Below are positions 28,720-38,130 of a stretch of DNA of 64,000 nucleotides, piece after piece; position 1 is the first letter of the stretch, and the number at the start of each line of letters is the position of its first letter. The stretch is from Parerythrobacter_A sp963799315. Its GTDB lineage: Bacteria; Pseudomonadota; Alphaproteobacteria; Sphingomonadales; Sphingomonadaceae. The translations under genes and the position numbers were made by a program. The DNA lies in contig CAWCWP010000002.1 of NCBI GenBank assembly GCA_963799315.1, forward strand, positions 124,001-188,000. The letters are read 5' to 3'. The notes under the pieces were generated by a model that did not search any database, was not told the origin of the DNA, and saw only the letters and a program-made list of their open reading frames with translations.

Positions 28720-29196
28720 CTAAAGCGCCTGCGCCGCCGACAGCACCGTTTCGGCGTGATCCTTGACCCGCACCTTGTTCCACACCTGCGCAATGCTGCC
28801 GTCTGTATCGACCAGCACCGTGGTGCGGACCATGCCAAGATAGGTTTTCCCGTACATCTGCTTTTCGGTCCAGATGCCGAGCGCATCGGACAGTCCGCCT
28901 TCTGCCGCGTCGGTCGCCAGCGGAACGGTAAGGTCGTGCTTGGCGATGAAGTTCTGGTGCTTGCGCGGCGAATCCTTGCTGATGCCCAGCACCGCGCATC
29001 CGGCGGCCTCGAATGCGTCGAGCCGCTCGGAAAATTCCTTTGCCTCCGTCGTGCAGCCGGGTGTGTTGTCCTTGGGATAGAAGAACAGCACCAGTTTGCG
29101 CGCCGCAAAGTCGGACGGCTTCACGCTGCCGCCGTCGGGCGTTTCCATCGCTATGTCCGGGATTGTTGCGCCTGTGGCGAGTGCGGTGTCGGTCAT
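28720..29196 (-). CDS. bcp: Peroxiredoxin, Bcp/PrxQ type
   Basis: Thiol peroxidase, 158 aa. Peroxidatic Cys in FFYPKDNTPGCTTEAKEFSE; the position five residues on, where many PrxQ proteins carry the resolving Cys (CTTEAC), is Lys here. The only other Cys is in AAGCAVLGIS. So it is likely a 1-Cys or atypical form needing an external thiol. Catalytic Arg region MVRTTVLVD. ATG 29196 overlaps the glnE stop (ATGA), so it is translationally coupled to glnE. Confidence 0.92.
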   Translation of the reverse strand: MTDTALATGATIPDIAMETPDGGSVKPSDFAARKLVLFFYPKDNTPGCTTEAKEFSERLDAFEAAGCAVLGISKDSPRKHQNFIAKHDLTVPLATDAAEGGLSDALGIWTEKQMYGKTYLGMVRTTVLVDTDGSIAQVWNKVRVKDHAETVLSAAQAL

Positions 29197-31881
29197 TTGT
29201 CGATCTCCAGTTCGGTGTCGAAAGTATGGCGCCATTGCCGCGCAACAACCTCGCGGGCGTCCGCGATGGCGGGCAGTATCGCGTCCGCATCGTCCAGCCC
29301 GCATGCCGTGGCAAGCGCTGCACCGGCGCGGGCGTGCGGCATGGCAAGGTCGGGCGCCAGCAGGCGGGCCGCGATCAGCAGCCGCGTCATAAGCAGGTGC
29401 GCATCCTTCATGCGAGCGTCGAGCAGTCCGGCTTCGACTTGCGCTGCAATGGCGGCGGTCAGGTCCGGCGACATGCCCGCACCGTCGCGCAATTGCAGGT
29501 AATGCAGCGTGAACTCGATATCGACCAGCCCGCCGCGCAGAAGCTTCACATCCAGCGGACCGCGAGATGGTTTGTGCTGCGCCATATCGCGGCGCATCGC
29601 AAGGATATCGCTGCGCAACGCCGCCGGATCGCGCGGCTTGGCCAGCGCTCCGGCGATGCCCCGCTCTATCGTGGCGCGCGTGGCAGGCGAGGCGATCACG
29701 ACGCGTGCGCGGGACAGCGCCATATGCTCCCACGTCCAGGCATCATTGCGCTGGTACCGCGCGAAACCCGCCGTGCTGACCGCCAGCGGTCCTTGCGCGC
29801 CTTGGGGTCGCAGACGGGTATCGACATCGAACAGCACACCTTCGGCGGTCGGCACGCTCAGGGCGGCCGTCACACGCTGCGCCAAGCGGTTGAAATAAAG
29901 CGTTGGCCCCAGCGGCCTCGGCCCATCGCTTTCATCGTCCAGCGCGTCATCTGGCGGGCCGTCGAACAGGTAGATGATGTCGAGATCCGACATGTGCGTC
30001 AGCGCCCCGCCGCCGAACCGCCCCAGCGCCAGCACCGCCAGCGACCGGTCGGCAAACCGCCCGTGCTTCGCTGCAAATCCGGCCTCGGCAATGCGAAATG
30101 CCTCGCGCACCGCCGCCTCGGCCAGGCGGGACAGCCCTTCCGCAATGTCGAGCGGATCCTGCGCACCGGAGATGAGCTGGACGCCAAGCGAGAACCGCGT
30201 CTCGTCGGTAACGACACGCAGCCGGTCGAGCCGCTGTTCGTACCCGGCATCGGCGGAAAGCGGCCGCAGCGCGCGTTGCAACGCTGCGACCGAACCGGGC
30301 AGCTGGGTCGCCGCCGTGTCGAGCAGACTGTCGAGCAGCGCGGGGCGGCGCATCAGCCTGTTCGCCAACGGGTCGGCCAGCGTAAGGATGTCCATGAGCC
30401 GGTCCAGCAGGCCGGGCCGCGCAGCCAGCAGGCGGAACAGGTTCACCGTGACGGGCGCTCCGGCAAGCAGGCTTTCCCATCGCTCCAGCGCGCGGTCGGT
30501 GTCTTCCGCTCGCTCGATCGCGTCGACTAGCAACGGCACGCAATCCTCGAACGCGGCCAGCGCCGCTTCGCTGCGCAGCGCGCTGAACTGCCCGTCCGCC
30601 CACTTGCGCACACGTTTCACGATGCGCTTGCTCGCCGCCTTGGGAACGGCGGTGCTGCGCCCTGCCTGCCGCGCCAGCAGCGCATCGAAGCGTTCCGCCA
30701 CCGGTTCGGTCAACGCGCTGCAATGCGCGACGAACGCCGCCGCGTCGGCATAGCCTGCCAGCCGCGCGACATTCTTCAGTGCATCGCCTTCGGGCAGGCT
30801 GTGGGTTTGCCGGTCCTCGACCATCTGCAACCGGTGCTCGACGGTGCGCAGGCCGTCATAGCTTTCCCCCAGCGCCTGCGCATCTTCCGCGCCGATATGG
30901 CCCGCCGCTGCCAGCGCAGCCAGCGCGGGCCGGGTGCCGGCGATGCGCAGCGAAGGGTCGCGCCCGCCGTGGATCAGTTGCAGGGTCTGGGCATAGAATT
31001 CGATCTCGCGAATGCCGCCGCGCCCCAGTTTCACATCGTATCCCGGCGCAGGTCGGACGGACCGTCATGGCTGGCGCGGATACGTGCGGTCAGCCGGGCG
31101 ATTTCGTCGATGGTGCCGAAATCCAGGCTGCGCCGCCACACGAACGGCGTGATGGTCTGCAGGAACGCCTCGCCCTTTGCGATATCGCCGCCGACGGCAC
31201 GGGCGCGCAGAAAGCGCCAGCCGTTCCCATGTCAGCGCGCTCGATTCATAATGCGACAGCGCGCGCGCCACCGGCACCGCCAGCGGGCTGGTTTCCGACG
31301 CGGGCCGCAGCCGCAGATCGACGCGGAAGACATAGCCATGCTCGGTCACGTTGGAGAGCAGCGCCACGATCTCGCGCGCGTACCGCTGCGCCACTTCGCC
31401 CGGCTCGTCCCGGTCGCGGCGCGGCAAGGTGTCGGGATCGAACAGCAGGATCGGGTCGATGTCGGAGCTGTAATTCAGCTCGCGCGCACCCTGCTTGCCC
31501 AGCGCCAGCGCGACGAAGCCGTCCGGCGCCGCATCCTCGACCCGCTTGGTGATGGCCGCGCGGATCGCGGTATCGAGCGCGCGATCGGCAAAGTCCGACA
31601 GGGTTCGAACGACGGTGCGCAACGGGAACGCACCCGCGAGGTCGCCCGATGGCGAGAACGGTGCCCAAAGCCCGTTTTTCCAGCCGCAAGGCCCGCCCGA
31701 CAGCCGTCACGCCCTCGCCCGCAGCATGGGCCGTCGCCAGCGCCTCGTGGCCTTTGCCCGCTTCCAGCAAGGCCGCGAGGTCGGGTTGCCGATCCAACGC
31801 CTGCGCAAGGAATGGCGCATGGTGCCGCGCCCGCGCCAGTGCCGCGCCCCAATCGGCGTTATCGTAGGTGGAACTAATCAC
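29193..31881 (-). CDS. glnE: Glutamine synthetase adenylyltransferase/deadenylase
   Basis: Bifunctional enzyme that adenylylates and de-adenylylates glutamine synthetase. Two nucleotidyltransferase domains: N-terminal ALGKQGARELNYSSDIDPIL and C-terminal LALGRFGGGALTHMSDLDIIYLFD, each with GxxE/xS and DxD. GIREIEFYAQTLQLIHGGRD follows the first. Start taken at GTG 31881 (VISSTYDNADWG). The frame changes near 31640, 31215 and 31045; homology continues through each, and the total (about 896 codons) is the expected length. Sequence errors are the likely cause. Confidence 0.92.
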
Positions 31882-31958
31882 ACCACGCACCTGCCTGTGC
31901 TGCCCTCCCGCTGCAAGCGCACTTGCCAGTCTGCGGCGCGTTTGCGATGACTTGCGCC

Positions 31959-33713
31959 ATGAGAAAAACAATCCGTCGCATCGCCCCGCCGCTCGCCGCA
32001 ATCGCATTGCTCTCCGCTTGCACGACCGTGAACCAGGACCCCGTCACCGTCGAAGCCGCAACGGCAACGCTGGAAAGCGGACCAGCAGCGCAGGAAGCCG
32101 CACTGGATATTCCGGTCGCCACCGCCGGAACGCTGTCCAAAGCCACGATGATCGACATCACGCGCGAATTGTCGCTCGATAGCTATGACGGGCGTATGCC
32201 GGGCACGGCGGGCGGCGCGATGACGGTCAAGTTGCTGACCGAGAAGTTCGCAGCCGCCGGATTGCAGCCCGGGAATAAAGGGTCATGGGTGCAGGACGTG
32301 CCGCTGATCGAGATAACTGGCAGCGATTTCGCACCGCTGACCATTGCGGGCGGCGCCGGCGAAACATTGTCCTTCGAACCGCGCACCGACTGGGTCGGCG
32401 TATCCTATCGTGAGACGCCGCAGACCGTGCTCGACACCAGCGAACTGGTCTTCGTCGGTTACGGCATCGTCGCGCCCGAACGCGGGTGGAACGATTATGC
32501 GGGCGTGGACATGGCGGGCAAGACCGCCGTCATCCTCGTCAACGATCCCGATTTCGGCAGCGAGACGCTGGACGGGCCGTTCGGCGGCAAGGCGATGACC
32601 TATTACGGACGCTGGACCTATAAATACGAGGAAGCCGCGCGGCAGGGCGCAGCAGGCGCGCTTATCATCCACGACACCGCGCCCGCTTCCTATGGCTGGA
32701 ACGTCGTGGAATCGAGCTGGTCCGGCCCGCAGGGCTACGCCGCGCGCGGTGCCACCCCGCCGCCGCTGACGCAGATGAACGGCTGGCTGACCAAGGATAC
32801 TGCCGGGCAGATCCTCGACATGGCGGGCTATACGCTTGCCGACCTGACGGTGCGGGCGCGGCGGCAGGGTTTCCGCGCGATCCAGCTCGACGTCGCTGCC
32901 TCGACATCGTTCAGCAACACCATGCGGACCTATAATTCGCAGAACGTCATCGGAATGCTGCCCGGCACCGAAGCACCCGACGAATATGTCATCCACACCG
33001 CGCATTGGGATCACCTTGGCCGCTGCACGCCCGCGCCCGATGGCGACGATATCTGCAACGGTGCGGTGGACAATGCGAATGGCACCGCCGCGCTGGTCGC
33101 TCTTGCCGAGGCGCATAAAAAGGCCGGCCCGACGCGGCGCAGCCTGGTTTTTCTGGCGGTGACGGCGGAGGAACAAGGGCTGCTCGGCTCGACATATTAC
33201 GCCGATAGCCCCGTCCTGCCGCTGGCGCAGACGGTGGGCGGGCTGAACATGGACGCGCTGCCGATGACCGGTCCCTCGCGCGATGTGACGGTGGTGGGGC
33301 CAGGCAAGTCGCAGCTCGACGCATTCCTGCAGGCGGGGCTGGATGCCACGGGACGGACGGCCACGCCTAATCCCAACCCGGAGGCGGGCTATTACTATCG
33401 CTCCGACCACTTCGCGCTCGCCAAGAAAGGTGTGCCGATGATTTATGCCAAAAGCGGGCAGGATCTGATCGACGGCGGCGTGGCGGCAGGGATGGCATGG
33501 GACGCGGACTATCGTGCCAACCGCTATCACGGGCCGAAGGACGAATTCGACGAGAACTGGGACTGGTCGGGCGTGATGCAGGATCTCGACCTGTTCTACC
33601 GCGTGGGTCGCAGCCTTGGTGACAGCACGAGCTGGCCGAACTGGACCGAAGGCGACGAATTCCGCGCGACGCGCGATGCAAGCTGTGCCGCCGATGGCGG
33701 GAATGGCTGCTAG
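31959..33713 (+). CDS. M28 family zinc peptidase, lipoprotein
   Basis: 584 aa from ATG 31959 (MRKTIRRIAPPLAAIALLSAC); lipobox LLSAC makes it a lipoprotein. A PA-like domain (about residues 150-300: LVFVGYGIVAPERGWNDYAG) is inserted before the M28 core. Metal and catalytic residues: HTAHWDHLG (His, Asp nearby), GAVDNANGTAALVALAEA (bridging Asp), VTAEEQGLLGS (Glu-Glu), and SDHFALAKKGVP. An aminopeptidase acting in the periplasm or at the outer membrane. Divergent from glnE with 77 bp between starts; overlaps the next gene. Confidence 0.93.
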   Translation: MRKTIRRIAPPLAAIALLSACTTVNQDPVTVEAATATLESGPAAQEAALDIPVATAGTLSKATMIDITRELSLDSYDGRMPGTAGGAMTVKLLTEKFAAAGLQPGNKGSWVQDVPLIEITGSDFAPLTIAGGAGETLSFEPRTDWVGVSYRETPQTVLDTSELVFVGYGIVAPERGWNDYAGVDMAGKTAVILVNDPDFGSETLDGPFGGKAMTYYGRWTYKYEEAARQGAAGALIIHDTAPASYGWNVVESSWSGPQGYAARGATPPPLTQMNGWLTKDTAGQILDMAGYTLADLTVRARRQGFRAIQLDVAASTSFSNTMRTYNSQNVIGMLPGTEAPDEYVIHTAHWDHLGRCTPAPDGDDICNGAVDNANGTAALVALAEAHKKAGPTRRSLVFLAVTAEEQGLLGSTYYADSPVLPLAQTVGGLNMDALPMTGPSRDVTVVGPGKSQLDAFLQAGLDATGRTATPNPNPEAGYYYRSDHFALAKKGVPMIYAKSGQDLIDGGVAAGMAWDADYRANRYHGPKDEFDENWDWSGVMQDLDLFYRVGRSLGDSTSWPNWTEGDEFRATRDASCAADGGNGC

Positions 33714-34707
33714 CGCGCCATCGGCCTCGCCACCCGCCCCGCCACCGGCGGAATGGGCGGAGCAGGCGTGGCTGTGGATCGGCTTTCCCCACGACCGCAG
33801 CGAATGGGGCGACCATTTCGATGCCGCGCAGGCCGAGATTGCGGCGTTCGCCAATGCGGTAGCCGATAGCGAACAGCCCGTAAGCCTGCTGGTGCGCGAT
33901 GCGGCGAATGCGCAAGCGGCGCGGGCGCGTGTTTCCGCTTCGGTAACTTTGGAAATGCGGGAATACGGCGATATCTGGCTGCGCGATACCGGCCCCATCG
34001 TGCGGGGTGACGGTGTCGCGGTACGCCCCGGCTTCAACGGCTGGGGCGGCAAATATCCGATGGCGGGCGACGCGGAGATCGGCGCGAAGCTGGCGCAGGA
34101 TGAGGGGCTGGCGCTGCACCGGCCCGACTGGGTGCTGGAAGGCGGTGCGGTGGACGGCGACGGTACCGGACGGGTGCTGACGACGGAGCAATGCCTGCTC
34201 AACCCGAACCGCAACCCGGCGCTGTCCCGATCGGTTGTCGAGGATAACCTCTTCAACGATTTCGGGTTCTCCGGCGTTGTCTGGCTCGGCGATGGATTGG
34301 TGAACGACCATACCGATGGCCATGTCGACAATCTCGCGCGGTTCGTCGCGCCGGGCCGCGTGGTCGTGCCCGAAGCGGACGGCTCGGACGATCCCAATGC
34401 CGCCATCTATCACGATGCGGTGGAGCGCGCCGAAGCGGCGGGTCTCGAAGTGGTTCGGATCCCGTCACCCGGTCTCGTCAGACGCGACGGGCGGGTTGAA
34501 CCGGCCAGCTACGTCAATTTCGCCATCACCAATGCGCTGGTCGTGGTGCCGACCTTCGGCTGCGCGAACGATGCGGCGGCGGTGGCAGCTATCGATGCCC
34601 TGTTCCCCGACCGGCGCGCTGTCGGCTTGCCCGCCAGCGCCGTGCTGGCGGGCGGCGGCGGGTTCCATTGCGCCAGCATGCAGATGCCCCGGATTGCTGC
34701 ACCTTAA
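33703..34707 (+). CDS. aguA: Agmatine deiminase family protein
   Basis: Converts agmatine to N-carbamoylputrescine (polyamine route). About 334 aa from ATG 33703, which overlaps the end of the M28 gene by 11 nt. Guanidino-group enzyme motifs: WLWIGFPHDRSEW, EYGDIWLRDTGP, VLEGGAVDGDG, NDHTDGHVDNLARFV, and the nucleophile in GGGGFHCASMQMP. All catalytic residues (Asp/Glu, His, Cys) are present. Peptidylarginine deiminase-like relatives are the alternative, but the C-terminal Cys context fits AguA. Confidence 0.92.
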   Translation: MAASAPSASPPAPPPAEWAEQAWLWIGFPHDRSEWGDHFDAAQAEIAAFANAVADSEQPVSLLVRDAANAQAARARVSASVTLEMREYGDIWLRDTGPIVRGDGVAVRPGFNGWGGKYPMAGDAEIGAKLAQDEGLALHRPDWVLEGGAVDGDGTGRVLTTEQCLLNPNRNPALSRSVVEDNLFNDFGFSGVVWLGDGLVNDHTDGHVDNLARFVAPGRVVVPEADGSDDPNAAIYHDAVERAEAAGLEVVRIPSPGLVRRDGRVEPASYVNFAITNALVVVPTFGCANDAAAVAAIDALFPDRRAVGLPASAVLAGGGGFHCASMQMPRIAAP

Positions 34708-34742
34708 CGCTTTGTTAGGGCGGTACGGGGCAACATGGCACC

Positions 34743-34862
34743 ATGACCAAGGCGCTGACCCTTCTTCCGGCTTTCGACGCGCAGGCGGATCGCCTGCGAA
34801 CCGTTATTGTCCACGGCTGCGCCCTTGCCCTGATACTGGCCGGAGCCGTCCGGCCGTTCTGA
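34743..34862 (+). CDS. Possible small protein, 39 aa
   Basis: ATG 34743 opens a 39-codon frame (MTKALTLLPAFDAQADRLRT) ending TGA 34860-34862. The C-terminal half is a short hydrophobic helix (CALALILAGAV). It lies just after aguA with GGGGC upstream of the start. It ends 3 bp before the convergent permease gene. Amphipathic/hydrophobic composition makes it plausible, but there is no family support. Confidence 0.3.
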   Translation: MTKALTLLPAFDAQADRLRTVIVHGCALALILAGAVRPF

Positions 34863-34865
34863 CGG

Positions 34866-35609
34866 CTATACCAGCTTCGCCAGCGCAACCGCCGCCGTCG
34901 CCGCCAGCACGGACGCCACGAAGCTGCGCCACACCGCGTCTCCGATTTTGCCGAATGCCAGCGCGCCCAGCCAGTTGCCCAGCAGCACGGCGGGAAACAG
35001 CAGCAGCGCCAGCCACGCCAGTCGCCATTCCAGCAAGCCCAGCGCCAGTCCCGATCCCAGCCCGGCAGTCGCGGCGATGGTAAAGATCAGCAGCATCGAC
35101 GCCTTGGCGACGGCGCGCGGAATATCGCGCCCGACATAGTAAGGCACCACCGGCGGCCCCGGCATCCCGGCAAATCCGGTCAGCAACCCGCTGGCAATAC
35201 CCGTCGCGCCCGTCGCCACCGGTCCGGGCTGCACGGCGGAGCGGCGCGGCAACAGCACCGCGACAAAAGCGGAGACGGCCACCAGCGCGATCAGCAGACG
35301 GGCCAGATCGGGCGGCGTCGCAGCCAGCGCCCATAGCCACGGCGCGGTCGTCAAAACCACCAATGCCCCGATGGCAAGAGCCGACCGTTCGGCATCGCGC
35401 ACAATAACCCGCATCTCCGTCAGCCCGATGAACAGCGCCACGAAATTGGTAACCAGCACCGCCTCCACCGGAGTCAGTGCCAGCGCAAGGATCGGTACCA
35501 GCAGTATCGCCAGCCCGAACCCCGCCAGCCCACGAATGAAGGCGGCCACGAACGTCGCCGCCAGCGCCGCGATAATTTGCGCGGAGGTGTAATCGGCGAG
35601 CAGGTCCAC
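34866..35609 (-). CDS. Sulfite exporter TauE/SafE family permease
   Basis: 247 aa with about eight membrane helices, from GTG 35609 (VDLLADYTSAQIIA). The TauE/SafE repeat is seen as FIRGLAGFGLAILLVPILAL in the first half and SGLLTGFAGMPGPPVVPYYV in the second. Substrate unknown; sulfite, sulfoacetate or other organic anions in this family. Its GTG directly abuts the stop of the next upstream gene (35610-35612), so the two are co-translated. Confidence 0.88.
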   Translation of the reverse strand: MDLLADYTSAQIIAALAATFVAAFIRGLAGFGLAILLVPILALALTPVEAVLVTNFVALFIGLTEMRVIVRDAERSALAIGALVVLTTAPWLWALAATPPDLARLLIALVAVSAFVAVLLPRRSAVQPGPVATGATGIASGLLTGFAGMPGPPVVPYYVGRDIPRAVAKASMLLIFTIAATAGLGSGLALGLLEWRLAWLALLLFPAVLLGNWLGALAFGKIGDAVWRSFVASVLAATAAVALAKLV

Positions 35610-35960
35610 CTAGAGCGCCGGACGCGCAGCGATCAGCCAGAGCGTGATGCAGTGGAACGCGGCAATCGCGAGATTGGCGGTCACCACCGGATTATCGAAC
35701 GTTCCGACCGTTACCGGCGTCAGCAGCTTGTACGCGATCTGCACCGCCAGCAACGTGCCTACCAGCGCCGGCACCGGCCATGCCAGCAGCGCCACCGACG
35801 CAAGCAGGATCGCCAGATACAATGCCAGCAGGATGGATCGTGCGGGCGATGCTGGACCGTAGGCATCCACCGTCCACGCCGCCGAAGTCGCAAGGCCGTA
35901 TGTCACCGGCACCAGCACCAGGATATTCAGCAGCAGCGACAGGACGATGAGCAGCTTCAC
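35610..35960 (-). CDS. Small membrane protein, about 116 aa
   Basis: From GTG 35960 (VKLLIVLSLLLNILVLVPVTYG); reading further up enters the thrS 3' end. Four hydrophobic segments (about 1-20, 42-60, 64-82, 97-113). No signature I can name; similar DoxX-like or unknown four-helix proteins exist. It sits 13 bp after thrS and directly before the TauE/SafE gene, so likely one transcript thrS-this-permease. Confidence 0.7.
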   Translation of the reverse strand: MKLLIVLSLLLNILVLVPVTYGLATSAAWTVDAYGPASPARSILLALYLAILLASVALLAWPVPALVGTLLAVQIAYKLLTPVTVGTFDNPVVTANLAIAAFHCITLWLIAARPAL

Positions 35961-35973
35961 GATGCGAAGCCCG

Positions 35974-38026
35974 TCATGCGTTCGCGGCGTCCGAACGCCC
36001 GTCGCGCAAATCCGGCGGTGTCGCCGCATCGCGCAGCATGGCGATGGCCTCGGCCACCGGCATCACACGCTGTTCCTTTTCGCCCAGCGTGCGGATGGCG
36101 ACGGTGCCTTCCTCCGCCTCGCGTTTGCCGACCACCAGCAGATACGGCACCTTGGCCAGGCTGTGTTCGCGCACCTTGTAATTGATCTTCTCGTTGCGCA
36201 GGTCGCTGTTCGCGCGCAGGCCCGCTGCCTCCAGCTGCGCCAGCACATCGCCCGCATAGCCGTCCGCATCCGAAACGATGGTCGCGACCACCGCCTGCAC
36301 CGGCGCAAGCCAGCACGGCATGCGGCCCGCGTAATGCTCGATCAGCACACCGATGAACCGTTCGAACGTACCGAAGATCGCCCGGTGCAGCATGACCGGA
36401 CGGTGCGCCTCACCATCCTCGCCCACATAGGTCGCATCCAGCCGTTCTGGCAGCACGCGGTCCCCCTGGATCGTGCCGACCTGCCAGGTGCGCCCGATCG
36501 CATCGGTCAGATGCCATTCCAGCTTGGGCGCATAGAACGCCCCCTCGCCCGGCAATTCTTCCCAGCCATAGTCCGCCGTTGCCATGCCAGCCTCGGCCAC
36601 TGCATCGCGCAATTCCTGTTCGGCCTTGTCCCACATCTCGTCGCTGCCGAACCGCTTGTTCGGGCGCAGCGCCAGCTTGACCTGATAGGTGAAGCCGAAA
36701 TCGGAATAGACGCTGTCGACGAGCGCGCAGAATTTGCGCACTTCCTCGACAACCTGATCTTCGGTGCAGAAGATATGCGCATCGTCCTGCGTGAACTGGC
36801 GCACGCGCATGATGCCGTGCAACGCGCCGTGCGGTTCGTTGCGGTGGCAGCAGCCCATCTCGCCCAGCCGCAGCGGCAGGTCGCGATAGCTCTTGATGCC
36901 CTGCTTGAAGACCAGCACATGCGCCGGACAATTCATCGGCTTGATCGCCATCCAGTCGGCATCGGGCGCGACCATTGGTGACGCCTCGTCCGACCCTTCC
37001 TCCACGTCAGGCACCACATCGGGCACGGCGAACATGTTCTCGGCGTATTTGCCCCAGTGGCCCGGACTGCTCCCACTGGCGCACATCCATCAGCTGCGGC
37101 GTCTTGATCTCCTGATAGCCGCCCGCGTCCATCCGGCGGCGCATATAGGCCTCCAGCTCGCGCCAGATGCGATAGCCGTTGGGGTGCCAGAACACCGACC
37201 CTTGCGCTTCCTCCTGCAAATGGAACAGGTCCATCTCGCGCCCCAGCTTGCGATGGTCGCGCTTGGCGGCTTCCTCCAGATTGTGCAGGTGCTGCTTGAG
37301 CTGCTTCTTGTTGAGCCAGCCGGTCCCGTAGATACGCGTTAGCTGGGCATTGCGCTGGTCGCCGCGCCAGTATGCGCCCGCCACCCGCATCAGCTTGAAC
37401 GCGGCCGGGTCCAGCTTGCCGGTGCTGGGAAGATGCGGCCCGCGACACATATCGAGCCAGGTATCCTCTCCATCGGGTGCGCCCGAATGATAGACGGTCA
37501 GCTCCTCGTTCTCGGGCAGTTCGGCGGCCCATTCGGCCTTGAATGCCTCGCCGTCGGCCTGCCATTTCTCGATCAGCTGCGCGCGGCTCCACACCTCGCG
37601 GATCAGCGGCTTGTCGGCGGCGATGATGCGGCGCATTTCCTCCTCGATGGCGGGCAGGTCGTCCATGCTGAACGGTTCGCGCGTTTCGGGCGCTTTCACG
37701 TCGTAATAGAAGCCGTCGTCGGTCGCCGGGCCGAACGTGATCTGCGTGCCGGGAAACAGCGACTGCACCGCTTCGGCCAGCACATGCGCGTAATCATGGC
37801 GCACCAGTTCCAGCGCGTCCGCCTCGTCGCGCGCGGTGACCAGCGCCAGTTCGGCATCGCCGTCGAACGGGCGGCCCAGATCGCGCAGTTCGCCATCGAC
37901 GCGCGCGGCCAGCGCCGCCTTGGCAAGGCCGGGACCGATGGCGGCGGCCACGTCGGCGGGCGTCGCGCCGCGTTCCATTTCGCGCACGCTGCCGTCGGGC
38001 AGGCTGATTTTGAGAAGTTCGGTCAT
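35974..38026 (-). CDS. thrS: Threonyl-tRNA synthetase
   Basis: Class II synthetase. N-terminal TGS domain (ISLPDGSVREMERGATPADVA), editing domain with HDYAHVLAEA and DMCRGPHLP, catalytic core with the zinc Cys in MNCPAHVLVFKQ, motif 2 CHRNEPHGALHGIMRVRQF, motif 3 APVQAVVATI, and a C-terminal anticodon-binding domain (LRNEKINYKVREH). One frame change near 37065: the N-terminal frame reads QWEQSG and the protein resumes with HWGKYAENMF in the next frame. Length is otherwise normal. ATG 38026 (MTELLKISLPDG). Confidence 0.95.
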
Positions 38027-38130
38027 GGCTTCGGGTTCCGTAGGCGGGGTGTCGCCGCCTCATGGCACAGCACGGCCCGCGCTTGAACCCGCCTTCGACG
38101 CGGCTTCGAAACGCCTTGGACAAGAGCGCC

